Assembly (NCBI GenBank): GCA_023846275.1
Contig: CM043868.1
Coordinates: forward strand, 20,679,755-20,743,754
Direction: 5' to 3'
Length of the DNA: 64,000 nucleotides
From: Vanilla planifolia
Taxonomy: Eukaryota; Streptophyta; Magnoliopsida; Asparagales; Orchidaceae
Below are positions 25,401 to 37,400 of this stretch, one piece after another; position 1 is the stretch's first letter; each line of letters opens with the position of its first letter. Position numbers and translations under genes: made by a program. The notes under the pieces were generated by a model. The model was given only the letters and a program-made list of their open reading frames with translations. It did not search any database and was not told the origin of the DNA.

Positions 25401-28400
25401 TATTTTCTAGGAATAGGATTTGAGTTAGTTTCCTTTTTATCTCCCGCAAATCTCCTATATAAAGGATTGTATTTCCCATCAATAAAAGGTGAATACAACG
25501 ATTTTCTCAACATGGTATCAGAGACAGGTTTCTTTTTGGGGTCTCTTCTTCCCCTTCTTCCTCAAGCGGCCACTACTACAGCATAGCCATTCTTCTCAGC
25601 CTTCATTGCTGGATTTTTCCCTTTTTTCTCTCAGCCTTTATTGCTGCTTTTTTCTTTCTTCTTTTGTGCTCTGTTTTACCCTGTTTCCTGAGATCAAAAC
25701 AGAGCATTTTTTCCAGCCTTTATTGTTGCGAATTTTTTCTCTTCAAACAGCCTTCATTGCTTTTTTCATTGGGCCTCAAATCGGCTCAATGGAAAGAACT
25801 ACCTCAAATGGTCTCAATTCATTCGTACCTATCTCAAAGGCAAGGGGAGACTTAGCCATCTTCTTGGAACAGGTCCAGCTGAGAATGATCCAAAGTTTGA
25901 AGCATGGGATGAGGAGGATTCAATGATCATGTCCTGGCTATGGGATTCTATGGACCCCATGATCAGTGATGCATGTATGTTTTTTGGTACAGCAAGGGAG
26001 ATTTGGGATTATACTCGCCGCACATATTCAAAAGCCAATGATGCAGCGCAAGTATATGAAATAAAAGTCAAAACAGCAGCCACTAAGCAAGGAGACAAAT
26101 CTGTCACAGAGTATGCAAGCTTACTGCAAAATCTGTGGCAGGAACTTGATCATTACCGAGTGTTTGAGATGAAAAGTCCAGAGGATGCTGCCATATTGAA
26201 GAAATTCATTGAAAAGGACCGAGTCTATGATTTTTTAGCTAGATTAAATCCTGAATTTGATCAGGTAAGGATTCAAATCCTTGGCAAGGAAGAGACACCA
26301 TCGTTGGAAGAAACAATCTCACTAGTCCGTGCAGAGGAAAGCAGGAGGGGTGTCATGCTTCAACCACAAACCTTGGACGGCTCAGCCCTAGTAGCAAAAG
26401 CAAACCATCGGGAAAAAGGAAGAAGTGACGCTCCAGTGCAATATCAGAGTAGAGAAGGTCAATGGAAGGAGAACAAGGACAATCTTTGGTGTATTTATTG
26501 CAAAAAACCGAGGCACACAAGGGATAAGTGCTGGAAACTGAATGGGAAGCCACCCAGTCATGAGTGGGGAACCAGAGGAGGGCAGTCACGGCCTCAAACA
26601 TACATGACAGATCCGCCGAGGCCACAAGCACACATAGTGGAGCAACCAAAAAATAAAGAAAAAATAGTAGTGGCTGTAGGAGAATTCAGCAGTGAGGACA
26701 TTGAGAGGTTAAAAAATCTGTTGGGGTCCCTTGAGAAGCCTTGCGGTACCTGTTCTCTAGCCTTGTCAGGTAAACCTTCCTTCCCTGTTTGTATGAATGC
26801 CTCGGAAACTCCTTATGCCAACTCATGGATAATAGATTCAGGTGCCACAGATCATATGACTCCTACCTCTAAGCCTTTTCACACATATACCCCTTGCCCG
26901 AGCAATAGAAAAATTGTAGTGGCCAATGGATCCCTAGTGACAGTGGCCGGCTTTGGAGATATACATCTCTCCCCTGTACTTATCCTTAAGGATGTTCTAC
27001 ATGTCCCAAAATTATCAGCCAGCCTTGTTTCCATTAAAAAACTAACACATGATCTTAAATGTTATGCCATTTTTTTCCTTTCTTATTGTGTTTTTCAGGA
27101 CCAGGTCTCGGGGAGGAAGATTGGACTTGCTAAGGAAAGGAGCGGCCTTTACTACCTTGAGCCATCTCTGATTGCTAGGAGTGATTTGTCTTTGTCTTTC
27201 TTTAGTTCCTCAAATAAAGATGCCATTTGGCTGTATCACCTACGTCTAGGTCATCCATCTTTCAAGTCTTTGAAACTTATGTTTCCTCATTTATTTTAAG
27301 GATTAGAGATTTTTGAATTCCATTGTGATACATGTGAATTGGCAAAACACACTCGTGTATCTTTTCCTATTAGCAATAAAAGAAGTTCTCATCCTTTTCA
27401 TTTGATTCATAGTGACATATGGGGTCCCTCTACTATACCAAATATTTCTGGGGCTAGGTGGTTCGTCTCCTTAATTGATGATTGCACTCGGGTTACTTGG
27501 CTTTTTCTACTTAAACACAAATCTGAAGTGAGCACTGTTGTACAAAATTTTCACTCAATGATTCAAAACCAATTTGGGGTAAAAATAAAAAGCTTCAGAA
27601 CAGACAATGCTAGGGATTACTTCAACCAATTCCTATCTCCATATTTTCAAGCCCAAGGCATTATTCATGACTCATCATGTGTTAACACACCTCAACAAAA
27701 TGGGGTCGCCGAAAGGAAAAATGGACATTTACTCAATACTACACGAGCCCTACTTCTTCAAGGGAGTGTTCCAAAATCCTATTGGGGGGAGGCTGTCCTT
27801 ACTGCCACATACCTCATAAATAGACTTCCTTCCCGTGTGCTAGACAATAAAAGTCCCATAGAGCTCCTTAACAGTTTCTACCCTCACTTCCGAACAACCA
27901 ATGGCCTTACACCCAAGGTATTTGGATGCACTGCTTTTGTGCATAATCACAGTCCCCATAGAGACAAATTGGAACCCCGAGCCATCAAATGCATATTCCT
28001 TGGTTATTCATCCACTCAAAAGGGATATAAGTGCTACAATCCTTCATCTAGAAAATTCTACATTTCGGCTGATGTTACTTTTGCAGAAAATAAATATTTC
28101 TTCTCCAAGTCCTCTCTTCAGGGGGAAAATTTGATAAAAGATAGTCCTTGTGAGCCTTTTCACACACTTGACCTTCCGCATCTTCCAGTCCCTCATGATT
28201 TTCCAAGGTTTTCTCAGGTGTACTCTAGGAGAAAGGCGGTTCCAGACTCAACACAAGTTCAAGAATCCAACTCAGACCCTGGAATTGAGACCACGGTAAG
28301 ATCTGACTTCTCTCATCAACCACAACCTGCTGAAATACCTACCAATCCCACAAACTTTGACCTACCCATTGCTCTTCGGAAGAGAACTAGAGAATGCACA

Positions 28401-31400
28401 AAAAGACCACTATACCCCTTATCCCACTATGTCTCTCTAAACCGCCTATCACCAACCCACAAAAAATTCATTGTAAGCCTGAATACTATTATCATTCCTA
28501 CCACGGTCTCTGAGGCTTTGTCAAAAAGGGAATGGAGAGATGCTATGGCAGAAGAAATGAGAGCATTGGAGAAGAATAAGACATGGGAGATTGTTGATAG
28601 ACCCAATGGGAAAAATATTGTTGATTGTAAGTGGATTTTCACACTTAAATACAAGGCTGATGGATCACTTGAAAGGTATAAAGCAAGATTGGTAGCTATA
28701 GGGTATATTCAGACTTACGGGGTGGATTATCAGGAGACATTTGCACCGGTTGTAAAAATGAATACAGTAAGAATTCTCTTGTCCTTAGCTGCTCACTTTG
28801 GTTGGCAGCTTCTACAATATGATGTTAAGAATGCATTTCTTCATGGTGACTTAGACGAAGAAATTTACATGAATATCCCTCCAGGATTTGAAAAAGACAC
28901 AAGCAATCAAGTGTGTCGGTTACGGAAAGTACTTTATGGGTTAAAACAGTCTCCTAGGGCATGGTTCGGGAGATTTGCAAAAGTGATGAAGGAACTTGGA
29001 TATAGACAAAGCCAAGGTGATCATACTCTCTTCATTAAACATTCGGCTGCAGGGGGAGTCATAGCGCTTTTAGTCTATGTAGATGACATCATCGTGACCG
29101 GAAATGATGAGCAAGGAAAGGTTGAGTTGAAGAAGAAACTAGTAAAGGAATTTGAGATCAAGGAACTGGGTAGATTGAGGTACTTTCTTGGTATAGAGGT
29201 AGCTTACTCTACCCAAGGGATCTTCATATCTCAGCAAAAATACGTATCGGACCTACTGACCGAAACAGGAAAGATTGGGTGTAAACCGGTCTCTACACCA
29301 ATTGACCCCAACCATAAGTTGGGAGAGGCTAAAGAAGAACCAGTTGTTGATAAACGGATGTACCAGAGATTGGTTGGTAGACTCATATACCTTGCTCACA
29401 CTCGGCCAGATATAGCTTACTTGGTAAGTGTGATCAGTCAATTCATGCATGACCCGAGAGAACCTCACCTACAAGCCGCTTACAGAGTCCTTCATTATTT
29501 GAAGGGGAGTCCTGGAAAAGGAATATTATTCAAAAGGAGCAAGGATCTGGTCTTAGAGGCATACACTGATGCAGACTATGCAGGTTCTGTGGTGGATAGA
29601 AGATCAACTACTGGGTATTGTACTTTTCTCGGAGGTAATCTGGTGACATGGAGGAGCAAGAAGCAGAACGTTGTGGCAAGGTCATCTGCTGAATCAGAAT
29701 TTAGAGCCATCGCCCAATGATTGTGTGAACTACTATGGTTGAAGATTATCCTAGATGATTTGAGAGTCAATCTAGATGGTCCAATGAAGCTCTACAGTAA
29801 CAACAAGTCTGCCATCAACATTGCACATAATCCTATACAGCATGATATGACAAAATATATTGAGATTGATAGACACTTCATCAAAGAAAAACTGGAGGCG
29901 GGGCTTGTGTGTATGTCCTACGTACCATCCGGATACCAATTGGCTGATGTCCTAACTAAGGGGTTGAACAATGCAAGTTTTCATGAGCTTATAGTCAAGC
30001 TGGGAATGGAAGACATCTATTCCTCAGCTTGAGGGGGAGTGTCGAGTTGTAAATATGATGTAAATAGAATAGAAAAAATCAAGTTGTTAAATCCCTTAAA
30101 TTGAGGGATATTCGGTTAGCCTATTTTCTAGGAATAGGATTTGAGTTAGTTTCCTTTTTATCTCCCGCAAATCTCCTATATAAAGGATTGTATTTCTCAT
30201 CAATAAAAGGTGAATACAACGATTTTCTCAACACCTTCTCACTCTTCTTGGCCACCATCTGCTTTTACCCAACTGTGAATACTTCTTCTCCTTTTTTTTT
30301 TTTTTTCTTATTGTTGCCAATTTCCATATCTTCTATTACCTTCTTTTCCTGTTTCCTTTCAAATTCTTCACCTCCCACTTTGGTAGTCTATTGGTATTCT
30401 GTAAAGTCATATACATGAATTTTCCTTTCCTGCCTTCAAGATTTGTTACCTTATTTAATGTTTCCCTTTTCAATGAAACCTTCCTCGTTATATGATTTCT
30501 CCCATTCAACCTTGTTTTGCTCTGTCAAGCCCGGCCACTATACCTACCTTCACCACATCCATAAAAGAAATCTTCCATGTATCTACCTTCACCACATTGA
30601 GCATGTCAGTATTTATTTTTTGGCTTAATATAAGTTGAATTTACAGAGACTGAGATGCTTAAGGTAACAAGGGGTTCTAGAGTTAGACTTCATTTGTTAA
30701 TGTGTTTTGAGTGTTTCATTATAAAACTTATAATTGTCATAACTTTGATTTGTTTGAGAACCACATACAAGAAAGAAATGCCTAAATCTTTATGTAACTT
30801 AATGATTTTAATAAAACATTTGGGATAAGTGCATATAAGTTCCATAAGTTTGACATAGTTTACAAACAGGTCCTTTGGCTTTCCAAAAATAATAGAAGAG
30901 ATCCATAAGTTTTGTAGATGTTGCAATTACATTATTGACTCATTTTTTTTATTCTTTGAAGGTAGTTTAAGAAGTAATTGTGAACATTTTTGAAATTTAT
31001 GGATTTCTTGTATTGCTTTTTAAATTTAGAAAGGGTATTTGAGAATTATATTAAACATGAGAGTTCTATCTGCAATTTAAATTGTTTTTGTGCAAAAGTG
31101 ATATGGTTTGTTAACTGCTTTATGACAGTTCTTTGGTGATAGGCAATATGTATGCAGCTTTCTTAAGAGTCTTATGACTAATTTAGTAAATGCAGTTTCC
31201 TACTTTTGAATAATTTGATACTATAGTTATAGCTCATTCTCAGCTCTCTTACTTGCTTTGTACCTGCTCAATAGAATGTAACTCATGAGCGTCATTATTC
31301 CCCTGACAACCCAGATACTTGGAACTCGCCATTTTGCGTTGTCGACGCTTTATGGATGATAATCACGAGGCAAATCTCCACCGTTTGACTAGGATGATGA

Positions 31401-34400
31401 GGGGACTGGCTGATCCACTTGCATTTGCTTATTGCCATCTTTATATGGCATGTCGAGCAACACTACTTCCCTGTAAAGATTATGGTAAAAGTTCAAGCAC
31501 TATTGGTTCAAAGAAGAAAATGTTGACCACATTTTTTCTTTAATTTTTTGAATGTAATAAATTTTTTTTTGGAAAGCCCTATATTTGTTGAAGGGTGTGT
31601 TTGTTTAGAGTTGTCTCCCTTAAAGTTCTCTTTCTTGCAACCTGATTTTTCAGTTGTCTTCTTTTGGGACCACGTAGCATGTGAATTAACGCTCCCCAAT
31701 AGAATAGGTTTTCCATGGAACATCAGCATGTGTTTGCTGCAATAGGTATAAACCTGTCTGATTCAGGGTAGAGTGCATCTTCTTGCATTGCTGGAGTTTC
31801 CTGGTCTATTCACTTCGAATAACCTTTCTAAGCCTTGAATTGGAACTGAGAGTCATTAAATGTTTATATTGTAGTATCTATGGAGTTGCTACTTATTGAA
31901 GTTAAAAGCAACCCCTTATTGTTGCATAGAATTAGATAAATTTATAGGTAAACTAAACAGCTTGCTAAATCATCAGATGCTAAATGAAAGCTTATGGCCG
32001 TGAGGAATCTTCAATGCATCCAAATACCTGAAAATATTGCACCAACTGTTTTTTGATACAAAATTTTTTATTACTTATCCATATTTAAAACTGTTGAATA
32101 AAGTTAGTTTTTCCTGCTTACTTTTTACAAAATTAGATTATGTTTGTCTGCACCATGTTCTTGCGGAAAGTTCTGTGAGAAATGAAAAAAGAAATAATGT
32201 TTTTGATTAAATGTAAACTTATGTGAGTGAAAAAGTAACTTTTGGATATGATGTGTTTGTATTTAAAGCATTTGAATGACATTATTTTTATCCTGCTTAC
32301 TTTTTGTGTAGTTAGATTATGTTTGCACCTTGTTCTCAGGAAGTTCTGTGAGCAACGAAAAAAAGAAAAAATGTTTTTGATTGGAAGTAACTTCATGTGA
32401 GTGAAAAAGTAATTTTGGGATTTGATGTGTTAGAAGTATTTTTGGCAAGAGAGGATAGTAAAAAAGCTCAATGAAAAAGGTGATATCAAGCACAGCCTTA
32501 ATCTGTTAGGGATTTAATGCTGGAATTCCAAACGCATGTCTGCAAATACTGGTGTACTACATGAAAATTTGATATTTTATTTATTACTATAGTGCGTTTG
32601 TATCCAGGCCTTGTTGCTAGGAACTTCAGTTATCTTGCAAAAGTATTAGACGTGCCAGTTATTTTTATTAGTCAATATTCTACTGTCCTTCAGTTTTGCT
32701 GATTGTTGCTGTCTTAATATTTTCTCTTGCATTATTTGTGCAGGGTATTTGGTCGTGTCTATTAGTGATATCAACTTCTTTATGAGGACTATTCTGGAGA
32801 AAGAAACTAGTCAAACTCATGTTAGTGGAAAGCGGAAGTTAATTGTTAACTTGATGGAGCCTGCAATAGAGTGGATTATGAAGTGCATATTCATGCAAGG
32901 AAGGCAGGTTAGCATGGAGCATGTTTTATAATTGTTACCATGATTCTTCTAGCTTATCATTTTTAAGATTAACCATTCAAAACTCTTAGAATACAAACAA
33001 ATTTTATAATGTTTGATGGTACCATCCTTTTTTTTTGGATGTTTAAAATGTATTATTAATTAAAATTGAGTCCATCATTTAAATAATGATAGAATAGCTC
33101 TTTAGATGTTACTTTAATTGGAACAAAGGCAAGGTTTATGTTGAATCCTAGAAAATTAAATGGTCATGTGTGATTTTGATGATAAAAAAATCTTCAAGTT
33201 GTTTTTTGTAGTGATCTAATTATCTATCTAATAAATGAGTGTTTGGTTGCAAATAAGATACGTAAAATGTGATTATCTACATCCTATAGAATCAAAGAAA
33301 GCTTGAGCACAACATACAATTGATGATACAATTAGCTCAAAGAAGTGGAACACATCATGTGGAACTCAAAGTTGGAAGCATAAGTTAGTGATTAAGATAA
33401 TTGAGCAAGCATTAAAAACCTTATGTATGTAATTAGCCTTATTTTACTTTTGTTTGATCAAAAGCTACTTATACCTTTATGCTTTCATTTATGCATGATT
33501 ATTAAGAGTTTCTTTCTTAAAGCATAACCTAGGAATGCATTGAAGATGAAAGCATATTCAAAGCTAAATGCGCCTGATTAATATTAATGTAAGAATATGA
33601 TAAAGTCTTAATTTATTGATTTACTAATGGTAGTCGAATTCTTATCATGACTAGGTTAATTGAAGATGAATGCAAGTGTTGTTCATGCAAAGTTTTTAAT
33701 GTATAAAGTTTTTTTGTAGGATTTATACATTTCATGTAATCTAATGGATTGATTATGCTAAAATATTATAAATTTTATTGCATTAATTTTAAGTCTTAAA
33801 AAATGTGCTTTTACATATGTTTGTAAATGCAATTCATGCATAGTTAACTTAAGGGCTTAATCGTTCCTTCGCGGAGGTGCTCGGCGGTGGAGACAAGCCC
33901 TCCCCCTGTCGACCCCGCAAGGCGACCTCATATAAAGGAGAGCCGGAGGTTGCGTTCTCTCCGGAGGAGGTCTCCAAGCTCGCAGCGCCTTACAAACTTT
34001 CCTTGGTTGGAAAATTCTCCCATGGCCGCCCTCCCCTCGTCGACATCCGCGCCGCCCTGACCAAGGTCGGCTTCAAATCTTCCGTCACTGTGGGCCTTCT
34101 AAACCCTAAGCATGTCTTCATAAAGTTCGACTGCGAGGACGACTACCTTCTTTGTTGGTCGCGCCCCCTCAGACACATCAATGAGTACCCAATGCGCCTG
34201 CTCAAATGGTCGCCGTCGTTCAGATACGACGCCGACCCCTCCGTGGTGCCCATCTGGATTTGCTTCGACCAGCTCCCCATTTACCTGTTCAACAAAGCGG
34301 CATTGTTTTCCATCGCTGCTGCGATCGGCACGCCTCTCAAAATCGACTCGGCGACTACTGCGGTTTCCCGGCCACACATGGCTAGAGTATGCGTGGAGCT

Positions 34401-37400
34401 CGACATCGCGCGGCCCCTTCCAAGTCATATCCGGATTTCGGAGTTCACGGGGATCAAATCTGGTGGATTCTGGCAGCCCGTCTCCTACGAAGGCGTCCCC
34501 CATTACTGCTCGGCCTGCCAGACCATTGGTCACGAGGCTGCCCACTGCCGGTCAATCAAAGCGAAACAGATTCGCACATCGTCTCCGGCGACTAAAAAAG
34601 ACAAACATGTCCTCTCCTCCGCTGCCCCTCCCCCAATCTCTCCCACATTCGAAATCGGCCAGTGCTCATCTCCGAAACCTCGGCTGGATGTGCAGATACC
34701 TATCCTTTCGTCTGAATCTGAACCACTTTCTCCTAAGCAGCTCGAAAATTCCCTGTGCACCGTCTCCCTGCCCCCCGTCGGCCCTCCTAAGCCTACGATA
34801 CCATCAACAGATTGCTCCCTTATCGAACATCCGATCCCCCCTGTTACCATTCCGGTCCTGCCCGTGCCTCCACCTAATGACCTCAACTACCTCCTACAAC
34901 CGGCCATGTCTCCTCCACTGCCGGGCAGCCTGTCGCCCGTTGATACTGGGTCAGCTCCTCTATCCCCTGATAATATTCCAGACCTCAACCTCCTGGGACA
35001 TTTCGCTACCTCCTCCCCCTCTCCGGTGGCGAGCTCTGCATCCCTCGGCCCGCACCGGGAGATTCAGCAAACCCTTACGGTCACCGCTCAAAGGGCTATC
35101 CCCTGCGATTCGAATCCTTTCGCCCTGCTTACTGATATTCCTCCTGCTCGGTCTAAAAGTAAAAAAGGGAAAACAAAAACTGCCAATCCGGTCCCCATTC
35201 CGCCGGTCACCCGGAGCTCTACAGGCTCCAAAACCTCCTCTTCTCATGATTAGTTTCCTCGCTTGGAACGCCAGGGGGATCGCCAACGACACCACCCTAG
35301 GCCGCCTGAGACACTTAATCAAATCCTTCCACTTAGACATGCTCATCATCATCGAACCATTTGTCCCGGCAGATCATCTCAATCGGTACTGCGCCAAGTT
35401 GGGTCTCGCAAATGGCCTCTGCTTGCCCTCTGGCCAACTCTGGATCCTCTGGGCCGACAACTGGTCGGTCACCCCAAAATGCTCCTCAACGCAATCGATA
35501 CTCTTGGAGGTAAGCTCCCCTTGCCTTCCGTTCCCCATTTTCATAACAGCCGTCTACGGGAGACATTCCCGTCAGCTTCGCCGCTCGCTCTGGTCTGACC
35601 TCGCCGGCCACGCGGCTATTGTGATGGACGCTCCATGGTGCGCCATCGGGGACTTCAACGTAACTTTGGACGAAGCTGACCATGCTGGATCCGCCAAATT
35701 CAACTTTCCGGCGGCTGGGGATTTCCGGGCGGCTTTAGATGATTCCGGCCTCCTCGCACCCCCGACATGCGGCGGCCCCTTCACCTGGCAGGGACGACGC
35801 AAGGGGAAAATTGTGTTAAAAAGGTTAGATTACCTGTTATGCAACCTGAATTGGCTTAACAGGTTTCCGCAGGGTCAGGTTCAGGTCCTCCCCCGCACCG
35901 GGTCAGATCATGCGCCTTTGCTTTTCAACGTACCCCTTTCACGGCAGCCCGGGGCTAAACCCTTCCGGTTCCTTAACACGTGGTTAGATCACCCGGACTT
36001 CCAAAACGTGCTTTCCACCTCGTGGTCTGACCCGATTGCGGCATCGGGTCTCTTCAGACTTGCAGGTAAACTCATTCGACTCAAGAAGGTCCTAAAGACC
36101 TGGAACCGTGACACATTTGGGAACCTGGCTTCCAAGCGTCGTCTCGCGGAGGAGGCGGTCCGCCTAGCTGAATCCCGACTAACTGTCGACCGCTCCGATG
36201 CTGCGGCTGAGGATCTCCTCACTGCCTCCAGAGATCTTCAGGCGATCCTCGCTTCGGACGAGGACTTCTGGAGGCAGAAAGCGGGGCTTAAATGGGCCAA
36301 TGAGGGCGACGCCAGCACGAAATTCTTCCACGCCTCTGTGAAGATCAAGCACAGGTCGCTCTCCCTTGCCCACCTTCGGCAACCAGACGGGTCGTGGTCA
36401 GAAACGGAAGATCAATTAGTGCGCCTACTCACGGACCATTTTCAAAATCTATTCACAGGCGGACAGGCAGATTTAGCAGTGCTTCCCCTTCATCAAATTG
36501 TCCCTGCACTTGTCACCTCCAGCATGAATGAGCTCCTCACTCGCCCTACTGATCTTCTGGAGCTCAGGGCAGTCCTCGATTCCATGCCTGAGTCAAGCGC
36601 TGCTGGTCCTGACGGATTCACTGTGCCTTTTTTCAAACGCAACTGGAGTATTATCTCGCTGGATCTCCTTGAGGCGGCAAATGACTTCCTCGATGGCTCT
36701 CCAATCCCCAAGGTCATTGGTGCCGCTTGGCTTTGTCTCATACCGAAGACGAAATCGACCTCCGCGCCCTCTGACCTACGGCCGATAGCTCTCTGCAACG
36801 TTTGCGGTAAGCTGCTCTCCAAACTTCTTTCGTCCCGCTTAGCAGCTTTCCTCCCCGCCCTGGTGTCGCCGGAACAATCCGCATTCATCCGGGGTAGAAG
36901 CATTACAGACAATATTCTTCTGGCTGAGGAGATGACGGGAAGGATCAACCGGAAGAGGCGTTTCCGCAATGCCATCTTCAAAATTGACATCCGTTCGGCA
37001 TTCGACCGTATAAGCTGGGGATTTCTGGACAAAGTCTTATTGACATTCGGCTTCGGCGTCCGCTTCAGGCAACTAGTGGCCAACTCCCTCCACTCCACCG
37101 GTCTATCCTTGCTGATCAATGGTATGCCGACGGGATTCTTCTGCCCCAACTGCGGCGTGAAACAAGGGGACCCCCTCTCTCCCAGCCTGTTCGTTCTTGC
37201 AATGGACGTTCTCAGCCGCATGATTAATCTCCTCCGCAGCTCCGGCGAAATTGACGCCTTCTCCGGCCCTCGCCGAACGCATCCCGTCTCACACCTTGCC
37301 TATGCAGATGATTTCCTTATCTTCTCAACAGTTCGGCTGCACTCCACCAAACGGCTGGCGGAGGCGCTGGATTTGTTCTCGAGAGCCTCGGCCCTCCAGA

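Larger units (their letters stand above)
25291..30233 (+). mobile_element. young Ty1/copia retrotransposon, 4.94 kb, coding-defective
   Basis: A structurally complete LTR element flanked by the 5-bp target duplication CCTTC (25286-25290 and 30234-30238). It has 222-bp and 194-bp LTRs starting TGTCGAG and ending CAACA, a PBS at the LTR edge and a purine-rich PPT. The order gag - protease - integrase - RT - RNase H in one frame defines Ty1/copia. The LTRs differ by two substitutions plus one 28-bp duplication, so insertion is recent. It lies in VPS35L intron 6 in sense. The coding frame has two in-frame stops and no ATG at the expected gag start. Confidence 0.95.

Noticed and set aside
25489-25926. 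145-codon ORF as the real start of copia gag
   Set aside because: It begins inside the LTR, runs through a T/C-rich leader, and at its end reads the gag sequence out of frame.
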